Below are positions 1-7,910 of a stretch of 64,000 nt of DNA, piece after piece. The translations under genes were made by a program, and so were the position numbers. Source of the DNA: Mycobacterium sp. shizuoka-1 (GTDB lineage: Bacteria > Actinomycetota > Actinomycetes > Mycobacteriales > Mycobacteriaceae); contig NZ_BEWG01000104.1 in assembly GCF_002723835.1 (NCBI RefSeq), positions 16,126 to 80,125 on the forward strand. Reading direction: 5' to 3'. Within the stretch, counting starts at the first letter, position 1; every line of letters starts with the position of its first letter. The notes beneath the pieces are model-generated. The model made no database searches, was not told where the DNA came from, and saw only the letters and a list, made by a program, of their open reading frames with translations.

Positions 1-2
1 TG

Positions 3-536
3 GTGAGCGTCGTGCTGATCGTGGTGCTGGTGCTCGCGGTCGCGGTGCTGATCGGTTTCGTGCTGGGCTACAACAAGGTTCGCGCCGCCGACGTTCGCGT
101 CGACGAGGCGCTCGGTGGCATCGACGTGCAGCTCACCCGGCGGGCCGCGCTGATCCCCGGGCTGGTGCACACCGTGCAGACCTTCGCCGCCCACGAGAAG
201 GCGATCCTGGACCACGTGGCCGACGCGCAGACGGCGCTGGCCGCCGCGACCGCGGGAAAGTCGGTGGCGCAACGCACCTCGGCGGAAAAGGAGTTCGACA
301 CCGCGGTCGGGCAGGTGCTCGCGCTTGGTCAGACCTACCCGCAGCTGAACTCGTCGAACAACTTCCTCAACCTGCAGCAGAACCTGGCCGACACCGAGGA
401 CAAGCTGGCCTTCGCGCGGCAGTACTACAACGACGCCGTGGCGACCGTGAACCGGTTGATCACCACGATCCCGACGATGTTCGTCGCGCCGATGGCCGGG
501 GTGTCGCAGCGCGAGTTCTATCAGGTGCCAAAGTAG
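3..536 (+). CDS. LemA family protein
   Basis: A 177-residue protein with one N-terminal hydrophobic segment (about residues 2-22), then a mostly helical domain. The stretch around residues 24-50 (YNKVRAADVRVDEALGGIDV, then QLTRRAALIPGLV) matches the LemA family signature of a Tyr-Asn pair, an acidic region and R-A-x-L-I-P. LemA proteins are membrane-anchored with an extracytoplasmic helical bundle; their biochemical role is not settled. The chosen start is a GTG two bases inside the window, so a start further upstream cannot be excluded. It ends four bases before fmt, which suggests co-transcription. Confidence 0.8.
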   Translation: MSVVLIVVLVLAVAVLIGFVLGYNKVRAADVRVDEALGGIDVQLTRRAALIPGLVHTVQTFAAHEKAILDHVADAQTALAAATAGKSVAQRTSAEKEFDTAVGQVLALGQTYPQLNSSNNFLNLQQNLADTEDKLAFARQYYNDAVATVNRLITTIPTMFVAPMAGVSQREFYQVPK

Positions 537-540
537 AAGT

Positions 541-1470
541 ATGCGAATCATTTTCGCCGGCACACCCGAACCGGCACTGCCGTCGCTGCAGCGGCTGATC
601 GACTCGCCGCGCCACGACGTGATCGCGGTGCTCACCCGTCCCGATGCCGCTGCGGGGCGCCGCGGCAAGCCCGCCCCGTCACCGGTGGCGCGACTGGCCG
701 AGGCGGCCGGCATCCCGATCCTGCGGCCGGCCCGGCCCAACTCGCCGGAGTTCGTCGCCGAACTGACCGACCTGGCGCCGGACTGCTGCGCGGTGGTGGC
801 CTACGGTGCGCTGTTGTCGCAGGCGCTGCTGGCGGTGCCGGCCCACGGCTGGATCAACCTGCATTTCTCGCTGCTGCCGGCCTGGCGCGGTGCCGCACCG
901 GTCCAAGCGGCCATCGCCGCCGGCGACACCGTCACCGGCGCAACGACATTCCTGATCGAGCCGAGCCTGGACTCCGGACCGGTGTACGGGGTGGTCACCG
1001 AGACGGTGCGGCCCACCGACACCGCGGGCGACCTGCTGGCCCGGCTCGCCGACTCGGGGGCCGGCCTGCTGGAGGCCACGCTCGACGGGATCGGCGACGC
1101 GACGCTGACCCCGGTGCCCCAACCCGCCGAGGGCGTCAGCCTGGCGCCGAAGATCAGCGTCGAGGCCGCCCGGGTGTCCTGGGAACTGCCCGCGCATGTC
1201 ATCGAGCGCCGGATCCGTGCGGTGACACCCAACCCGGGCGCCTGGACCATGATCGGCGACCTGCGGGTCAAACTCGGCCCGGTCACCGTCGACGAGGCGG
1301 CGCCGGCGTCGGCGCCGGGAACGATCACGGTGGACCGCGCCGGGGTCCGGGTGGGCACCGGGTCGGCGCCGGTGCTGCTCGGCCAGGTGCAGCCGCCGGG
1401 CAAGAAGCCGATGGCCGCCGCGGACTGGGCGCGCGGCGCCCGACTCGACGAGACAGCCCGAGCGTCATGA
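541..1470 (+). CDS. fmt: Methionyl-tRNA formyltransferase
   Basis: Formylates the amino group of methionyl-tRNA(fMet) using 10-formyl-tetrahydrofolate, giving the initiator tRNA for translation. The 309 residues match the usual length. The N-terminal formyltransferase fold starts with MRIIFAGTPEPALPSL. The catalytic region carries INLHFSLLPAWRGAAPV near residue 105, with the typical S-L-L-P-x-x-R-G motif, followed by a G-x-T-x-F-x-I-E segment. The C-terminal tRNA-binding domain occupies roughly residues 205-305. It overlaps rsmB by four bases (ATGA), so translation is probably coupled. Confidence 0.96.
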   Translation: MRIIFAGTPEPALPSLQRLIDSPRHDVIAVLTRPDAAAGRRGKPAPSPVARLAEAAGIPILRPARPNSPEFVAELTDLAPDCCAVVAYGALLSQALLAVPAHGWINLHFSLLPAWRGAAPVQAAIAAGDTVTGATTFLIEPSLDSGPVYGVVTETVRPTDTAGDLLARLADSGAGLLEATLDGIGDATLTPVPQPAEGVSLAPKISVEAARVSWELPAHVIERRIRAVTPNPGAWTMIGDLRVKLGPVTVDEAAPASAPGTITVDRAGVRVGTGSAPVLLGQVQPPGKKPMAAADWARGARLDETARAS

Positions 1471-2945
1471 ACGAGCCGGGAAAGCGAAAGCCGCATGGCG
1501 GCAAGCCGTTTCGGCAGTCAGGCCAGAAACGCGACCGGAGCGCGTCGCCGCCGGGTCGCGATCGCGCCCAGCAGCGGCCGCCGCGGCGACCGCGCCGCAC
1601 CCCCTTGGATCCGGCCCGTCAGGCCGCCTTCGACGTGCTGCGCGCGGTGTCGGAGCGCGACGCCTACGCCAACCTGGTGTTGCCGGCGATGCTGGCCGAG
1701 CGCGGGATCGCGGGCCGCGACGCGGCATTCGCCACCGAACTGGCCTACGGCAGCTGCCGCACCCTGGGTCTGCTGGACGCGGTGATCGCGGCCGCCGCCG
1801 GGCGTCCCACCGACCAGATCGACCCGGTGCTGCTGGATCTGCTGCGGCTGGGCACCTACCAGCTGCTGCGCACCAACGTTGCCGAACATGCCGCGGTGTC
1901 CACCACCGTCGAGCAGGCGGGTATCGAATTCGACAGCGCCAGAGCTGGTTTCGTCAACGGAGTGTTGCGCACGATCTCCGGCCGCGACGAGGCCTCGTGG
2001 CTGGCCGAGCTGGCCCCCGCGGCGGACGCCGACCCGGTCGGCCACCTGGCGTTCGTGCACGCCCATCCGCGCTGGATCGCCCAGGCGTTCGCCGACGCGC
2101 TGGGCCCCGCCGCCGGGGAGCTCGACGCCGCCCTGGCCGCCGACGACGCCCGTCCCGGCGTGCATCTGGCGGCCCGCCCGGGTGTGCTGACCGCGGCGGA
2201 GTTGGCCGCCGAGGTCGACGGGACCGTCGGCCGGTACTCGCCGTATGCGGTGTACCTGGGCGGGGGAGACCCGGGCCGGCTGCCTGCGGTGCGCGACGGC
2301 AAAGCCCTGGTGCAGGACGAGGGCAGTCAGCTGGTGGCCCAGGCGCTGACGCTGGCCCCGCTGATCGGCGCCGACGGCGGGCGTTGGCTGGACCTGTGTT
2401 CGGGGCCGGGCGGCAAGACCGCGCTGATCGCCGCGATCGCCGCGCAGTACGGCGGCGGCGTGACCGCGATCGAACCCGCGCCGCGCCGCGCCGACCTGGT
2501 CGAGCAGAACACCCGCGGCCTGCCCGTCGAGGTGCTGCGGGTGGACGGCCGCGAATCGGCCCTGCCGCCCGGGGGTTTCGACCGGGTGCTGGTCGACGCG
2601 CCGTGCACCGGGCTGGGGGCGCTGCGACGCAGGCCGGAGGCGCGCTGGCGGCGTACCCCCGCCGACGTGCCGATGCTGGCCAAGCTGCAGCGCGAGCTGC
2701 TGGCCGCCGCGATCGCGCTGACTCGCCCCGGCGGCGTGGTGCTCTACGCCACCTGTTCACCGCATCTGGCCGAGACGGTCGGGGTGGTGTCCGACGCGCT
2801 GCGCCGCCATCCGGTCACCGCTCTGGACACCCGGCCGCTGTTCGCGCCGGCCGAGCAACTGGGCGACGGTCCGCATGTGCAGCTGTGGCCGCACCGGCAC
2901 GGCACCGACGCCATGTTCGCGGCGGCCCTGCAGAAGACTGTTTAA
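1467..2945 (+). CDS. rsmB: 16S rRNA (cytosine-967-C5)-methyltransferase RsmB/Fmu
   Basis: SAM-dependent methyltransferase that modifies 16S rRNA. The 492 residues begin with a basic, disordered tail (to about residue 40). A NusB-like RNA-binding domain follows (about 45-180), then the Rossmann methyltransferase domain. SAM binding is marked by CSGPGGKTALIAAIA near residue 312. The two family cysteines are visible in DAPCTGLGALRRRPEARW and in YATCSPHLAET; the second is the catalytic nucleophile in this family. It overlaps fmt upstream by four bases and rpe downstream by one base (TAATG), indicating an operon. Confidence 0.95.
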   Translation: MNEPGKRKPHGGKPFRQSGQKRDRSASPPGRDRAQQRPPRRPRRTPLDPARQAAFDVLRAVSERDAYANLVLPAMLAERGIAGRDAAFATELAYGSCRTLGLLDAVIAAAAGRPTDQIDPVLLDLLRLGTYQLLRTNVAEHAAVSTTVEQAGIEFDSARAGFVNGVLRTISGRDEASWLAELAPAADADPVGHLAFVHAHPRWIAQAFADALGPAAGELDAALAADDARPGVHLAARPGVLTAAELAAEVDGTVGRYSPYAVYLGGGDPGRLPAVRDGKALVQDEGSQLVAQALTLAPLIGADGGRWLDLCSGPGGKTALIAAIAAQYGGGVTAIEPAPRRADLVEQNTRGLPVEVLRVDGRESALPPGGFDRVLVDAPCTGLGALRRRPEARWRRTPADVPMLAKLQRELLAAAIALTRPGGVVLYATCSPHLAETVGVVSDALRRHPVTALDTRPLFAPAEQLGDGPHVQLWPHRHGTDAMFAAALQKTV

Positions 2946-3628
2946 TGACTGCCATGCGACCCCTGATCGCCCCGTCGATCCTGTCCGCCGACTTCGCCCG
3001 CCTCGCCGACGAGGCCGCCGCCGTCGAGGGTGCCGACTGGCTGCACGTGGACGTGATGGACGGCCACTTCGTGCCCAACCTCACCCTCGGCCTGCCGGTG
3101 GTGCAGAGCCTGCTGGCGGCCACCGACATCCCGATGGACTGCCATCTGATGATCGACGACCCAGACCGCTGGGCGCCCGGGTATGCCGAGGCCGGGGCCT
3201 ATAACGTCACCTTCCACGCCGAGGCGACCGACAACCCGGTGGCCGTCGCCCGCGACATCCGCGCCGCCGGCGCCAAGGCGGGCCTGTCGGTCAAGCCGGG
3301 CACGCCGCTGGAGCCGTACCTGGAGATCCTGCGCGACTTCGACACCCTGCTGGTGATGTCGGTCGAACCGGGCTTCGGCGGGCAGAGTTTCATCGCCGAG
3401 GTGCTGGCCAAGGTGACGACGGCACGGCGGCTGGTCGACTCCGGCGAGCTGACGATCCTGGTGGAGATCGACGGCGGCATCAATGCCGACACCATCGAGG
3501 CGGCCGCCGAGGCAGGCGTGGACTGCTTTGTGGCCGGCTCGGCGGTCTACGGCGCGGCCGACCCGGCCGCCGCGGTCGAGGCGCTGCGCCGGCAGGCGGC
3601 CACTGCCTCGCAGCATCTGCGGATATGA
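2945..3628 (+). CDS. rpe: Ribulose-phosphate 3-epimerase
   Basis: Interconverts D-ribulose 5-phosphate and D-xylulose 5-phosphate in the pentose phosphate pathway. The 227 residues form a complete TIM-barrel epimerase. Visible motifs are PSILSADFARL (N-terminal strand), HVDVMDGHFVPNLTLG (metal-binding His and Asp), VMSVEPGFGGQSF (phosphate loop) and VEIDGGI with the second catalytic Asp. The start at 2945 shares one base with the rsmB stop; an ATG nine bases later would also work. It overlaps ribD by four bases. Confidence 0.96.
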   Translation: MTAMRPLIAPSILSADFARLADEAAAVEGADWLHVDVMDGHFVPNLTLGLPVVQSLLAATDIPMDCHLMIDDPDRWAPGYAEAGAYNVTFHAEATDNPVAVARDIRAAGAKAGLSVKPGTPLEPYLEILRDFDTLLVMSVEPGFGGQSFIAEVLAKVTTARRLVDSGELTILVEIDGGINADTIEAAAEAGVDCFVAGSAVYGAADPAAAVEALRRQAATASQHLRI

Positions 3629-4644
3629 CGGCACCCGCACCGGCGGTGCTCGACGCCGCGATGCGGCTGGCCATCACCCAGGCGGACCGGGTGAAGGGCT
3701 CGACCTACCCGAATCCTCCTGTGGGAGCGGTCATCCTGAACGCGGACGGCGAGGTCGTCGGTGTCGGCGCCACGCAGCCGGCCGGCGGACCGCATGCCGA
3801 GGTGGTGGCGTTGCGCGCGGCGGGGGGATTGGCGGCCGGCGGGACCGCGGTGGTCACTCTCGAGCCGTGCAACCACCACGGCCGCACCCCGCCGTGCGTC
3901 GACGCGCTGATCGCGGCGGAGGTGAGCGCGGTGGTCTACGCCGTCGCCGATCCCAACCCGGTGGCCGCCGGCGGCGCCGACCGCTTGCGTGCCGCCGGAA
4001 TCGAGGTGACCGCCGGGGTGTGCGCCGACGAGGTGGCCGGCGGTCCGCTGCGGGAATGGCTGCACAAACAGCGCACCGGCCGCCCGCATGTCACCTGGAA
4101 GTTCGCCACCAGTGTGGACGGGCGCAGTGCCGCCGCCGACGGCTCGTCGCAGTGGATCACCAGCGAGGCGGCCCGCGCCGACCTGCACGTGCGCCGGGCG
4201 GCGTGCGACGCGATCGTGGTCGGCACGGGCACGGTGTTCATCGACGACCCCACGCTGACCGCCCGGCTGCCCGGCGGTGGACTGGCGCCGCGTCAACCGC
4301 TGCGGGTGGTCGTCGGCATGCGCGAGATCTCCCCGGAAGCCAATGTGCTCAACGATGATTCGCGCACGATGGTGATCCGCACCCACGACCCGCACGAGGT
4401 CACCCGGGCGTTGTCGGATCGCACCGACGTGCTCCTCGAGGGCGGCCCGACGCTGGCCGGCGCCTTCCTGCGGGCCGGGGTGATCGACCGGATCCTGGCC
4501 TATGTGGGGCCGATCCTGCTCGGCGGACCGGTCACCGCCGTCGACGACGTCGGTGTGCCCAGCATCGCGCGGGCGCTGCGCTGGCGCTACGACGGTGTCG
4601 ACCGGATCGGTCCCGACCTGCTGTTGAGCCTGGTGCCGGGATAG
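3625..4644 (+). CDS. ribD: Bifunctional riboflavin biosynthesis deaminase/reductase RibD (RibG)
   Basis: Carries out two consecutive steps of riboflavin synthesis: deamination of the pyrimidine intermediate and NADPH-dependent reduction of its ribosyl side chain. The 339 residues divide into an N-terminal cytidine-deaminase-like domain (about 1-145) and a C-terminal reductase domain. The zinc site is complete: GGPHAEVVAL and LEPCNHHGRTPPCVDAL supply the His, Glu and two Cys. The reductase begins around WKFATSVDGRSAAADG and includes LEGGPTLAGAFLRAG. Last gene of the fmt-rsmB-rpe-ribD run; it converges on the DJ-1 gene with seven bases between the stops. Confidence 0.95.
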   Translation: MTAPAPAVLDAAMRLAITQADRVKGSTYPNPPVGAVILNADGEVVGVGATQPAGGPHAEVVALRAAGGLAAGGTAVVTLEPCNHHGRTPPCVDALIAAEVSAVVYAVADPNPVAAGGADRLRAAGIEVTAGVCADEVAGGPLREWLHKQRTGRPHVTWKFATSVDGRSAAADGSSQWITSEAARADLHVRRAACDAIVVGTGTVFIDDPTLTARLPGGGLAPRQPLRVVVGMREISPEANVLNDDSRTMVIRTHDPHEVTRALSDRTDVLLEGGPTLAGAFLRAGVIDRILAYVGPILLGGPVTAVDDVGVPSIARALRWRYDGVDRIGPDLLLSLVPG

Positions 4645-4651
4645 CGCGGGC

Positions 4652-5203
4652 TCAGGCGAAGGCCGCGACCAGTTCGCGGCAGAAGGCCGGCAGATCGTCG
4701 GGCTTGCGGCTGGAGACCAGCGTGTTGACTCCGCCGGTACACACCACGACCTCTTCGTCGACCCAGTCGGCGCCGGCGTTGCGCAGATCGGTGGCCACGC
4801 TGGGCCACGAGGTGATTCGGCGGCCTTCGACGACGTCGGCTTCGATCAGCGTCCACGGCCCGTGACAGATCACCGCCACCGGCTTGCCGGCGTCGAAGAA
4901 GCTCCTGGCGAAGCCGACCGCGGCCGGTTTGGTGCGCAGCAGATCGGGATTGGCCACGCCGCCGGGCAGCACCAGCCCGTCGTAGTCGGCTGCCGACACC
5001 GTGTCGGCGGCCTTGTCGGCCTCGAAGGTGTCCGCGGCGGTGAGGTGGTTGAACGCCTGGATCTTGCCGATGTCGGTCGAGACCAGCTCCGGGGTCCCAC
5101 CGGCCCGCTCGACAGCCTTCCAGGGCTCGGTCAGCTCGACCTGCTCGGTGCCCTCGGGGGCGACCAGGAATGCGATCCGCTTACCGGAAAGTTCGTTGCT
5201 CAT
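4652..5203 (-). CDS. DJ-1/PfpI family protein (type 1 glutamine amidotransferase fold)
   Basis: A 183-residue single-domain protein of the DJ-1/PfpI superfamily. The nucleophile elbow AVICHGPWTLIEADVVEGR carries the conserved Cys followed by His, and the Glu of the triad region is in the N-terminal part (PEGTEQVELTEPW). Members act as proteases, glyoxalases, deglycases or stress chaperones; the exact activity cannot be read here. The start was set at MSNELSGKRIAFLV because the upstream in-frame extension is low-complexity and would run through the GntR gene end. It lies 29 bases downstream of the GntR gene on the same strand, and the gap is almost filled by a strong palindrome. Confidence 0.85.
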   Translation of the reverse strand: MSNELSGKRIAFLVAPEGTEQVELTEPWKAVERAGGTPELVSTDIGKIQAFNHLTAADTFEADKAADTVSAADYDGLVLPGGVANPDLLRTKPAAVGFARSFFDAGKPVAVICHGPWTLIEADVVEGRRITSWPSVATDLRNAGADWVDEEVVVCTGGVNTLVSSRKPDDLPAFCRELVAAFA

Positions 5204-5226
5204 GGCCGGTCGGGTACCCGCCGGCC
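5204..5226. promoter_or_regulatory. 23-bp near-perfect palindrome abutting the DJ-1 start codon
   Basis: GGCCGG, one base, CGGGTACCCG, CCGGCC: outer 6-bp arms enclose a perfect 10-bp palindrome, with one unpaired base. On the minus strand this lies between the GntR stop and the DJ-1 ATG and ends directly at the start codon, where no purine-rich ribosome binding site is visible. It could act as an attenuator or translational hairpin, or as a protein-binding palindrome. The role is inference. Confidence 0.45.
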
Positions 5227-5232
5227 GCGAGC

Positions 5233-6066
5233 TCAATACCCCGGGTTGGTCAGCGGTGCCACCGACCAGTTCGACAGCTCCGACGGCCCGAGGATGCGGT
5301 GGCGGGTCTGGCCGGCGGTGTAGAACGTGAATTTCGTAGCGCGGTAGCACTGTTCGAAACAGTCGAAGGCGCGCCCGTCGGCGTCGAAACTGACCCCGCG
5401 CACCCGGACGATCGGGTCACCCGCCGGTATCTCCAGGTGCTCGGCCTCCCAGCTGTTGGGGGTGTCGACCTCGAACGCCTGCTCGGTGTATTCGTCGGTG
5501 AGGTGGTAGCGCTCCTCGATGAAGCGGTACAGCGACCCGCCCTCGGCCAGATGGTCGTGGTCGATCGCGGGCACCCGACCCAGCGGCAGCACGGCGCGCT
5601 CGAGGATCTTGTCGGTGCTGCCGATGCTGCGTTTACGCCAGATCTCCCACACCGGTTGGCCGGGGTCGACTCCGAGCGCGGTGGCGATCGTGCTGCTGGG
5701 CAGCCCGACGCCGATCGAGATCAGCTCCGTGCTGACCGCCGGAAGCCCGCCGTCGTTGTCCAGCAGGGTGTGCAGCAGTTCGCCCGGGCGGGTCGGGTCG
5801 CTGGCGATGCGCGGTTCGGCGACGAAGGTCCCCAGGCCCTGGCGGCGGGTGATCTTGCCGGCCCGCTCGAGCTCGTCGAGGGCGCGCCGCACGCTGATGC
5901 CGCTGACGTCGGCGATCTCGGCCAGCTCGGTGGTCGAGGGCAGCCGGTCGCCCGGCTGTAGGCCGCGCTCGGCCATGATGCCGAGCACCAGGTCATAGAC
6001 ATGCTGGTAGCGCAGCTTGCGCTCGGTGGACGCCCCCGCGGCATCGACCCGCTTTGCCGTCGGCAT
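5233..6066 (-). CDS. GntR/HutC-family transcriptional regulator with UTRA ligand domain
   Basis: A 277-residue regulator. Residues about 18-85 form the GntR winged helix: YQHVYDLVLGIMAERGLQPG, then LPSTTELAEIADVSGISVRR (recognition region) and GKITRRQGLGTFVA. Residues about 100-265 match the UTRA effector domain. UTRA regulators often bind sugar phosphates or small metabolites. The start is the ATG at 6066, preceded by a GGGAGGGGA ribosome binding site; longer in-frame extensions enter the AT-richer promoter region. It is divergent from the importer operon, and both sides of the intergenic region carry matching operator-like sequences. That makes it the likely local and autogenous regulator, perhaps responding to a pathway intermediate such as an amino sugar phosphate (inference). 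Confidence 0.88.
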   Translation of the reverse strand: MPTAKRVDAAGASTERKLRYQHVYDLVLGIMAERGLQPGDRLPSTTELAEIADVSGISVRRALDELERAGKITRRQGLGTFVAEPRIASDPTRPGELLHTLLDNDGGLPAVSTELISIGVGLPSSTIATALGVDPGQPVWEIWRKRSIGSTDKILERAVLPLGRVPAIDHDHLAEGGSLYRFIEERYHLTDEYTEQAFEVDTPNSWEAEHLEIPAGDPIVRVRGVSFDADGRAFDCFEQCYRATKFTFYTAGQTRHRILGPSELSNWSVAPLTNPGY

Positions 6067-6102
6067 CGTCGCGTTCCCCTCCCGAATCCCACAGGTTGAT
6101 CC

Positions 6103-6118
6103 ACTCAGTATGCAGTTA
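6103..6118. promoter_or_regulatory. Candidate secondary GntR operator
   Basis: ACTCAGTATGCAGTTA matches the 6225-6240 palindrome at 11 of 16 positions, keeping ACTC, GTAT and CAG at the same offsets. It lies about 37 bp upstream of the GntR start codon, so autoregulation is plausible. Identified by eye only. Confidence 0.4.
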
Positions 6119-6224
6119 TCCAGTATTACGGCAATCATGCTGTGGAACTGCGACTTTCCCGATCGCATCGGAAAACTTTCCGAAACAATCGCGCAATAGC
6201 CCGGCAATCACCAGCACTCATACT

Positions 6225-6240
6225 ACTCTGTATACAGAGT
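6225..6240. promoter_or_regulatory. Perfect 16-bp palindromic operator before the importer operon
   Basis: ACTCTGTATACAGAGT is its own reverse complement. It sits 20 bp upstream of the substrate-binding-protein start codon, overlapping a TANNNT box (TACTCT, 6224-6229), where a bound repressor would block the promoter. The GT-ATA-C core fits HutC-subfamily operators. The length and ACT...AGT ends also recall the dre sites bound by DasR/NagR regulators (family knowledge). The most likely ligand protein is the divergent GntR product. Confidence 0.65.
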
Positions 6241-6260
6241 GAGTCTCAGAAGGGATTGCC

Positions 6261-7904
6261 ATGGCATCAGCGATGGATCGTCGGACATTTCTCCGCAGCT
6301 CGGCGGTGGTTGCCGCCGCTCTCGGCGGCGCGGCGGCGCTCGCATCCTGCGCACCGCAGACGGCGAGCAGCACCGTGTTGCGGGTCGGCTCGACCACCGA
6401 CATCGACTCGCTGAACCCGTTCACCGCGGACTCCACCCAGTCCGATGACGTCCTGCAACTGGTCTACGACCGGCTGATGGGCTACGACGCGCAGCTCAAC
6501 ATCGCGCCCTCGCTGGCCAGCGACGTGCAGATCACCGACGGCGGCAAGACCTTCACCTACACCCTGCGGTCCGGGGTGAAGTGGCACGACGGCAAGGACT
6601 TCAGCGCCGACGACGTCGTCTTCACCTTTCTGATGGTGCGCGACAACGACTACGGCACCTATGGGGCTTACCTCAAAGACCTCACCGATGTGGTGAAGGT
6701 CGGCGACAACCAGGTCCGGCTGACCTACGCGCAGCCGCAGACGCTGCAACCCGGCGTGATCATGCCGATCGCCCCCAAGCATCTGTGGGAGGGGGTCGCC
6801 AAAGACGATCTGCCCAAGTACGCCAACGAGAAGCCGGTCGGCACCGGCCCGTTCAGCTTCGTGTCCTGGGACAAGGGCAGTGTCGCCACCGTCACCCGAA
6901 ACGATTCGTGGTGGGGACCCAAGCCGGCGGCCCAGAAGGTCACCTGGACCAAATTCGGCTCCGACGACGTGGTCACGCAGGCGCTGCGCACCGGCGACAT
7001 CGACATCGTGCCCGAGGTCCCGCCGACGATCTACACCGGCCTGCAGAATGCCGCCGACGTCAAAACCACTGCCATGGAGTCGTTCTCGTTCCACATGATC
7101 GGCTTCAACTGTTCGACCGCCGCCGGCTCCAAGGGCAACCCCATTCTGCGTGATCCGGTGGTGCGCCAGGCGTTGTCGTGCGCGGTCAACCGTCAGCAAC
7201 TTGTCGAGCTGGCGCTGGCCGGTTACGGAGAACCCGGCACCGATCTGCTGCCGCCGGCCTTCGGCGACTTCCACTTCGTCCCCGCGCCCGACGCGGTGCT
7301 GGACAACAATCCGGCCAAGGCCAAGGAACTGCTCGACAAGGCCGGCTACACCGACCGCAACGGCGACGGTATCCGGGAATCCAAAGACGGTGCGCCCCTG
7401 GAGTTCCGGCTGCTGGTCATCGCCGACACCACCGTCGACATGAAGGCCGCCGACCTGTTCGTCACCGCGGCCAAAGCCGTCGGGGTGAACCTCAAGCTGT
7501 CCAGCACCGACGCCGACAGCATGGGCGCGACGGTCTACAACGCCGACACCCCGGACTGGGACGTGATGATCTGGGGTTGGGATTCCTCGTTCTACGACCC
7601 GTCCTACCTGCTGGGCATCGCCACCACCGACCAGATCGGCGGCAACAACGACACCTTCTGGACCGACCCTCGCTACGACGAGCTCTACCACCAGCAGTCG
7701 ACCACGATGGATCGCGCCGCCCGGGTCGCGCTGGTGCAGGAAATGCAGGCCATTCACTACGCGGCCTGTCCCTACATCGTGATGTGGTACCAGAAGAAGC
7801 TGACCGGCACCCGGACCAACACCTGGACCGGCTGGCAGCCGATGAACGGCGGCATGATCCTGAACTTCCCGCGGGTGAACTACCTCGACGTGAAGCCGGC
7901 CTGA
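6261..7904 (+). CDS. ABC transporter substrate-binding lipoprotein (SBP_bac_5, Dpp/Opp type)
   Basis: Extracytoplasmic receptor of the importer encoded by the next four genes. The 547 residues start with a twin-arginine lipoprotein signal: RRTFLR at residues 7-12, a hydrophobic stretch, and lipobox LASC with Cys30. The mature part matches cluster-C peptide-type binding proteins, for example LNPFTADSTQSDDVLQLVYD near the N terminus and KWHDGKDFSADDVVFTF around residue 108. This class carries oligopeptides but also opines, nickel chelates, oligosaccharides and muropeptides, so the ligand is open. AGGGA precedes the ATG at good spacing. First gene of the operon and the one next to the operator. 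Confidence 0.92.
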   Translation: MASAMDRRTFLRSSAVVAAALGGAAALASCAPQTASSTVLRVGSTTDIDSLNPFTADSTQSDDVLQLVYDRLMGYDAQLNIAPSLASDVQITDGGKTFTYTLRSGVKWHDGKDFSADDVVFTFLMVRDNDYGTYGAYLKDLTDVVKVGDNQVRLTYAQPQTLQPGVIMPIAPKHLWEGVAKDDLPKYANEKPVGTGPFSFVSWDKGSVATVTRNDSWWGPKPAAQKVTWTKFGSDDVVTQALRTGDIDIVPEVPPTIYTGLQNAADVKTTAMESFSFHMIGFNCSTAAGSKGNPILRDPVVRQALSCAVNRQQLVELALAGYGEPGTDLLPPAFGDFHFVPAPDAVLDNNPAKAKELLDKAGYTDRNGDGIRESKDGAPLEFRLLVIADTTVDMKAADLFVTAAKAVGVNLKLSSTDADSMGATVYNADTPDWDVMIWGWDSSFYDPSYLLGIATTDQIGGNNDTFWTDPRYDELYHQQSTTMDRAARVALVQEMQAIHYAACPYIVMWYQKKLTGTRTNTWTGWQPMNGGMILNFPRVNYLDVKPA

Positions 7905-7910
7905 GACTCG

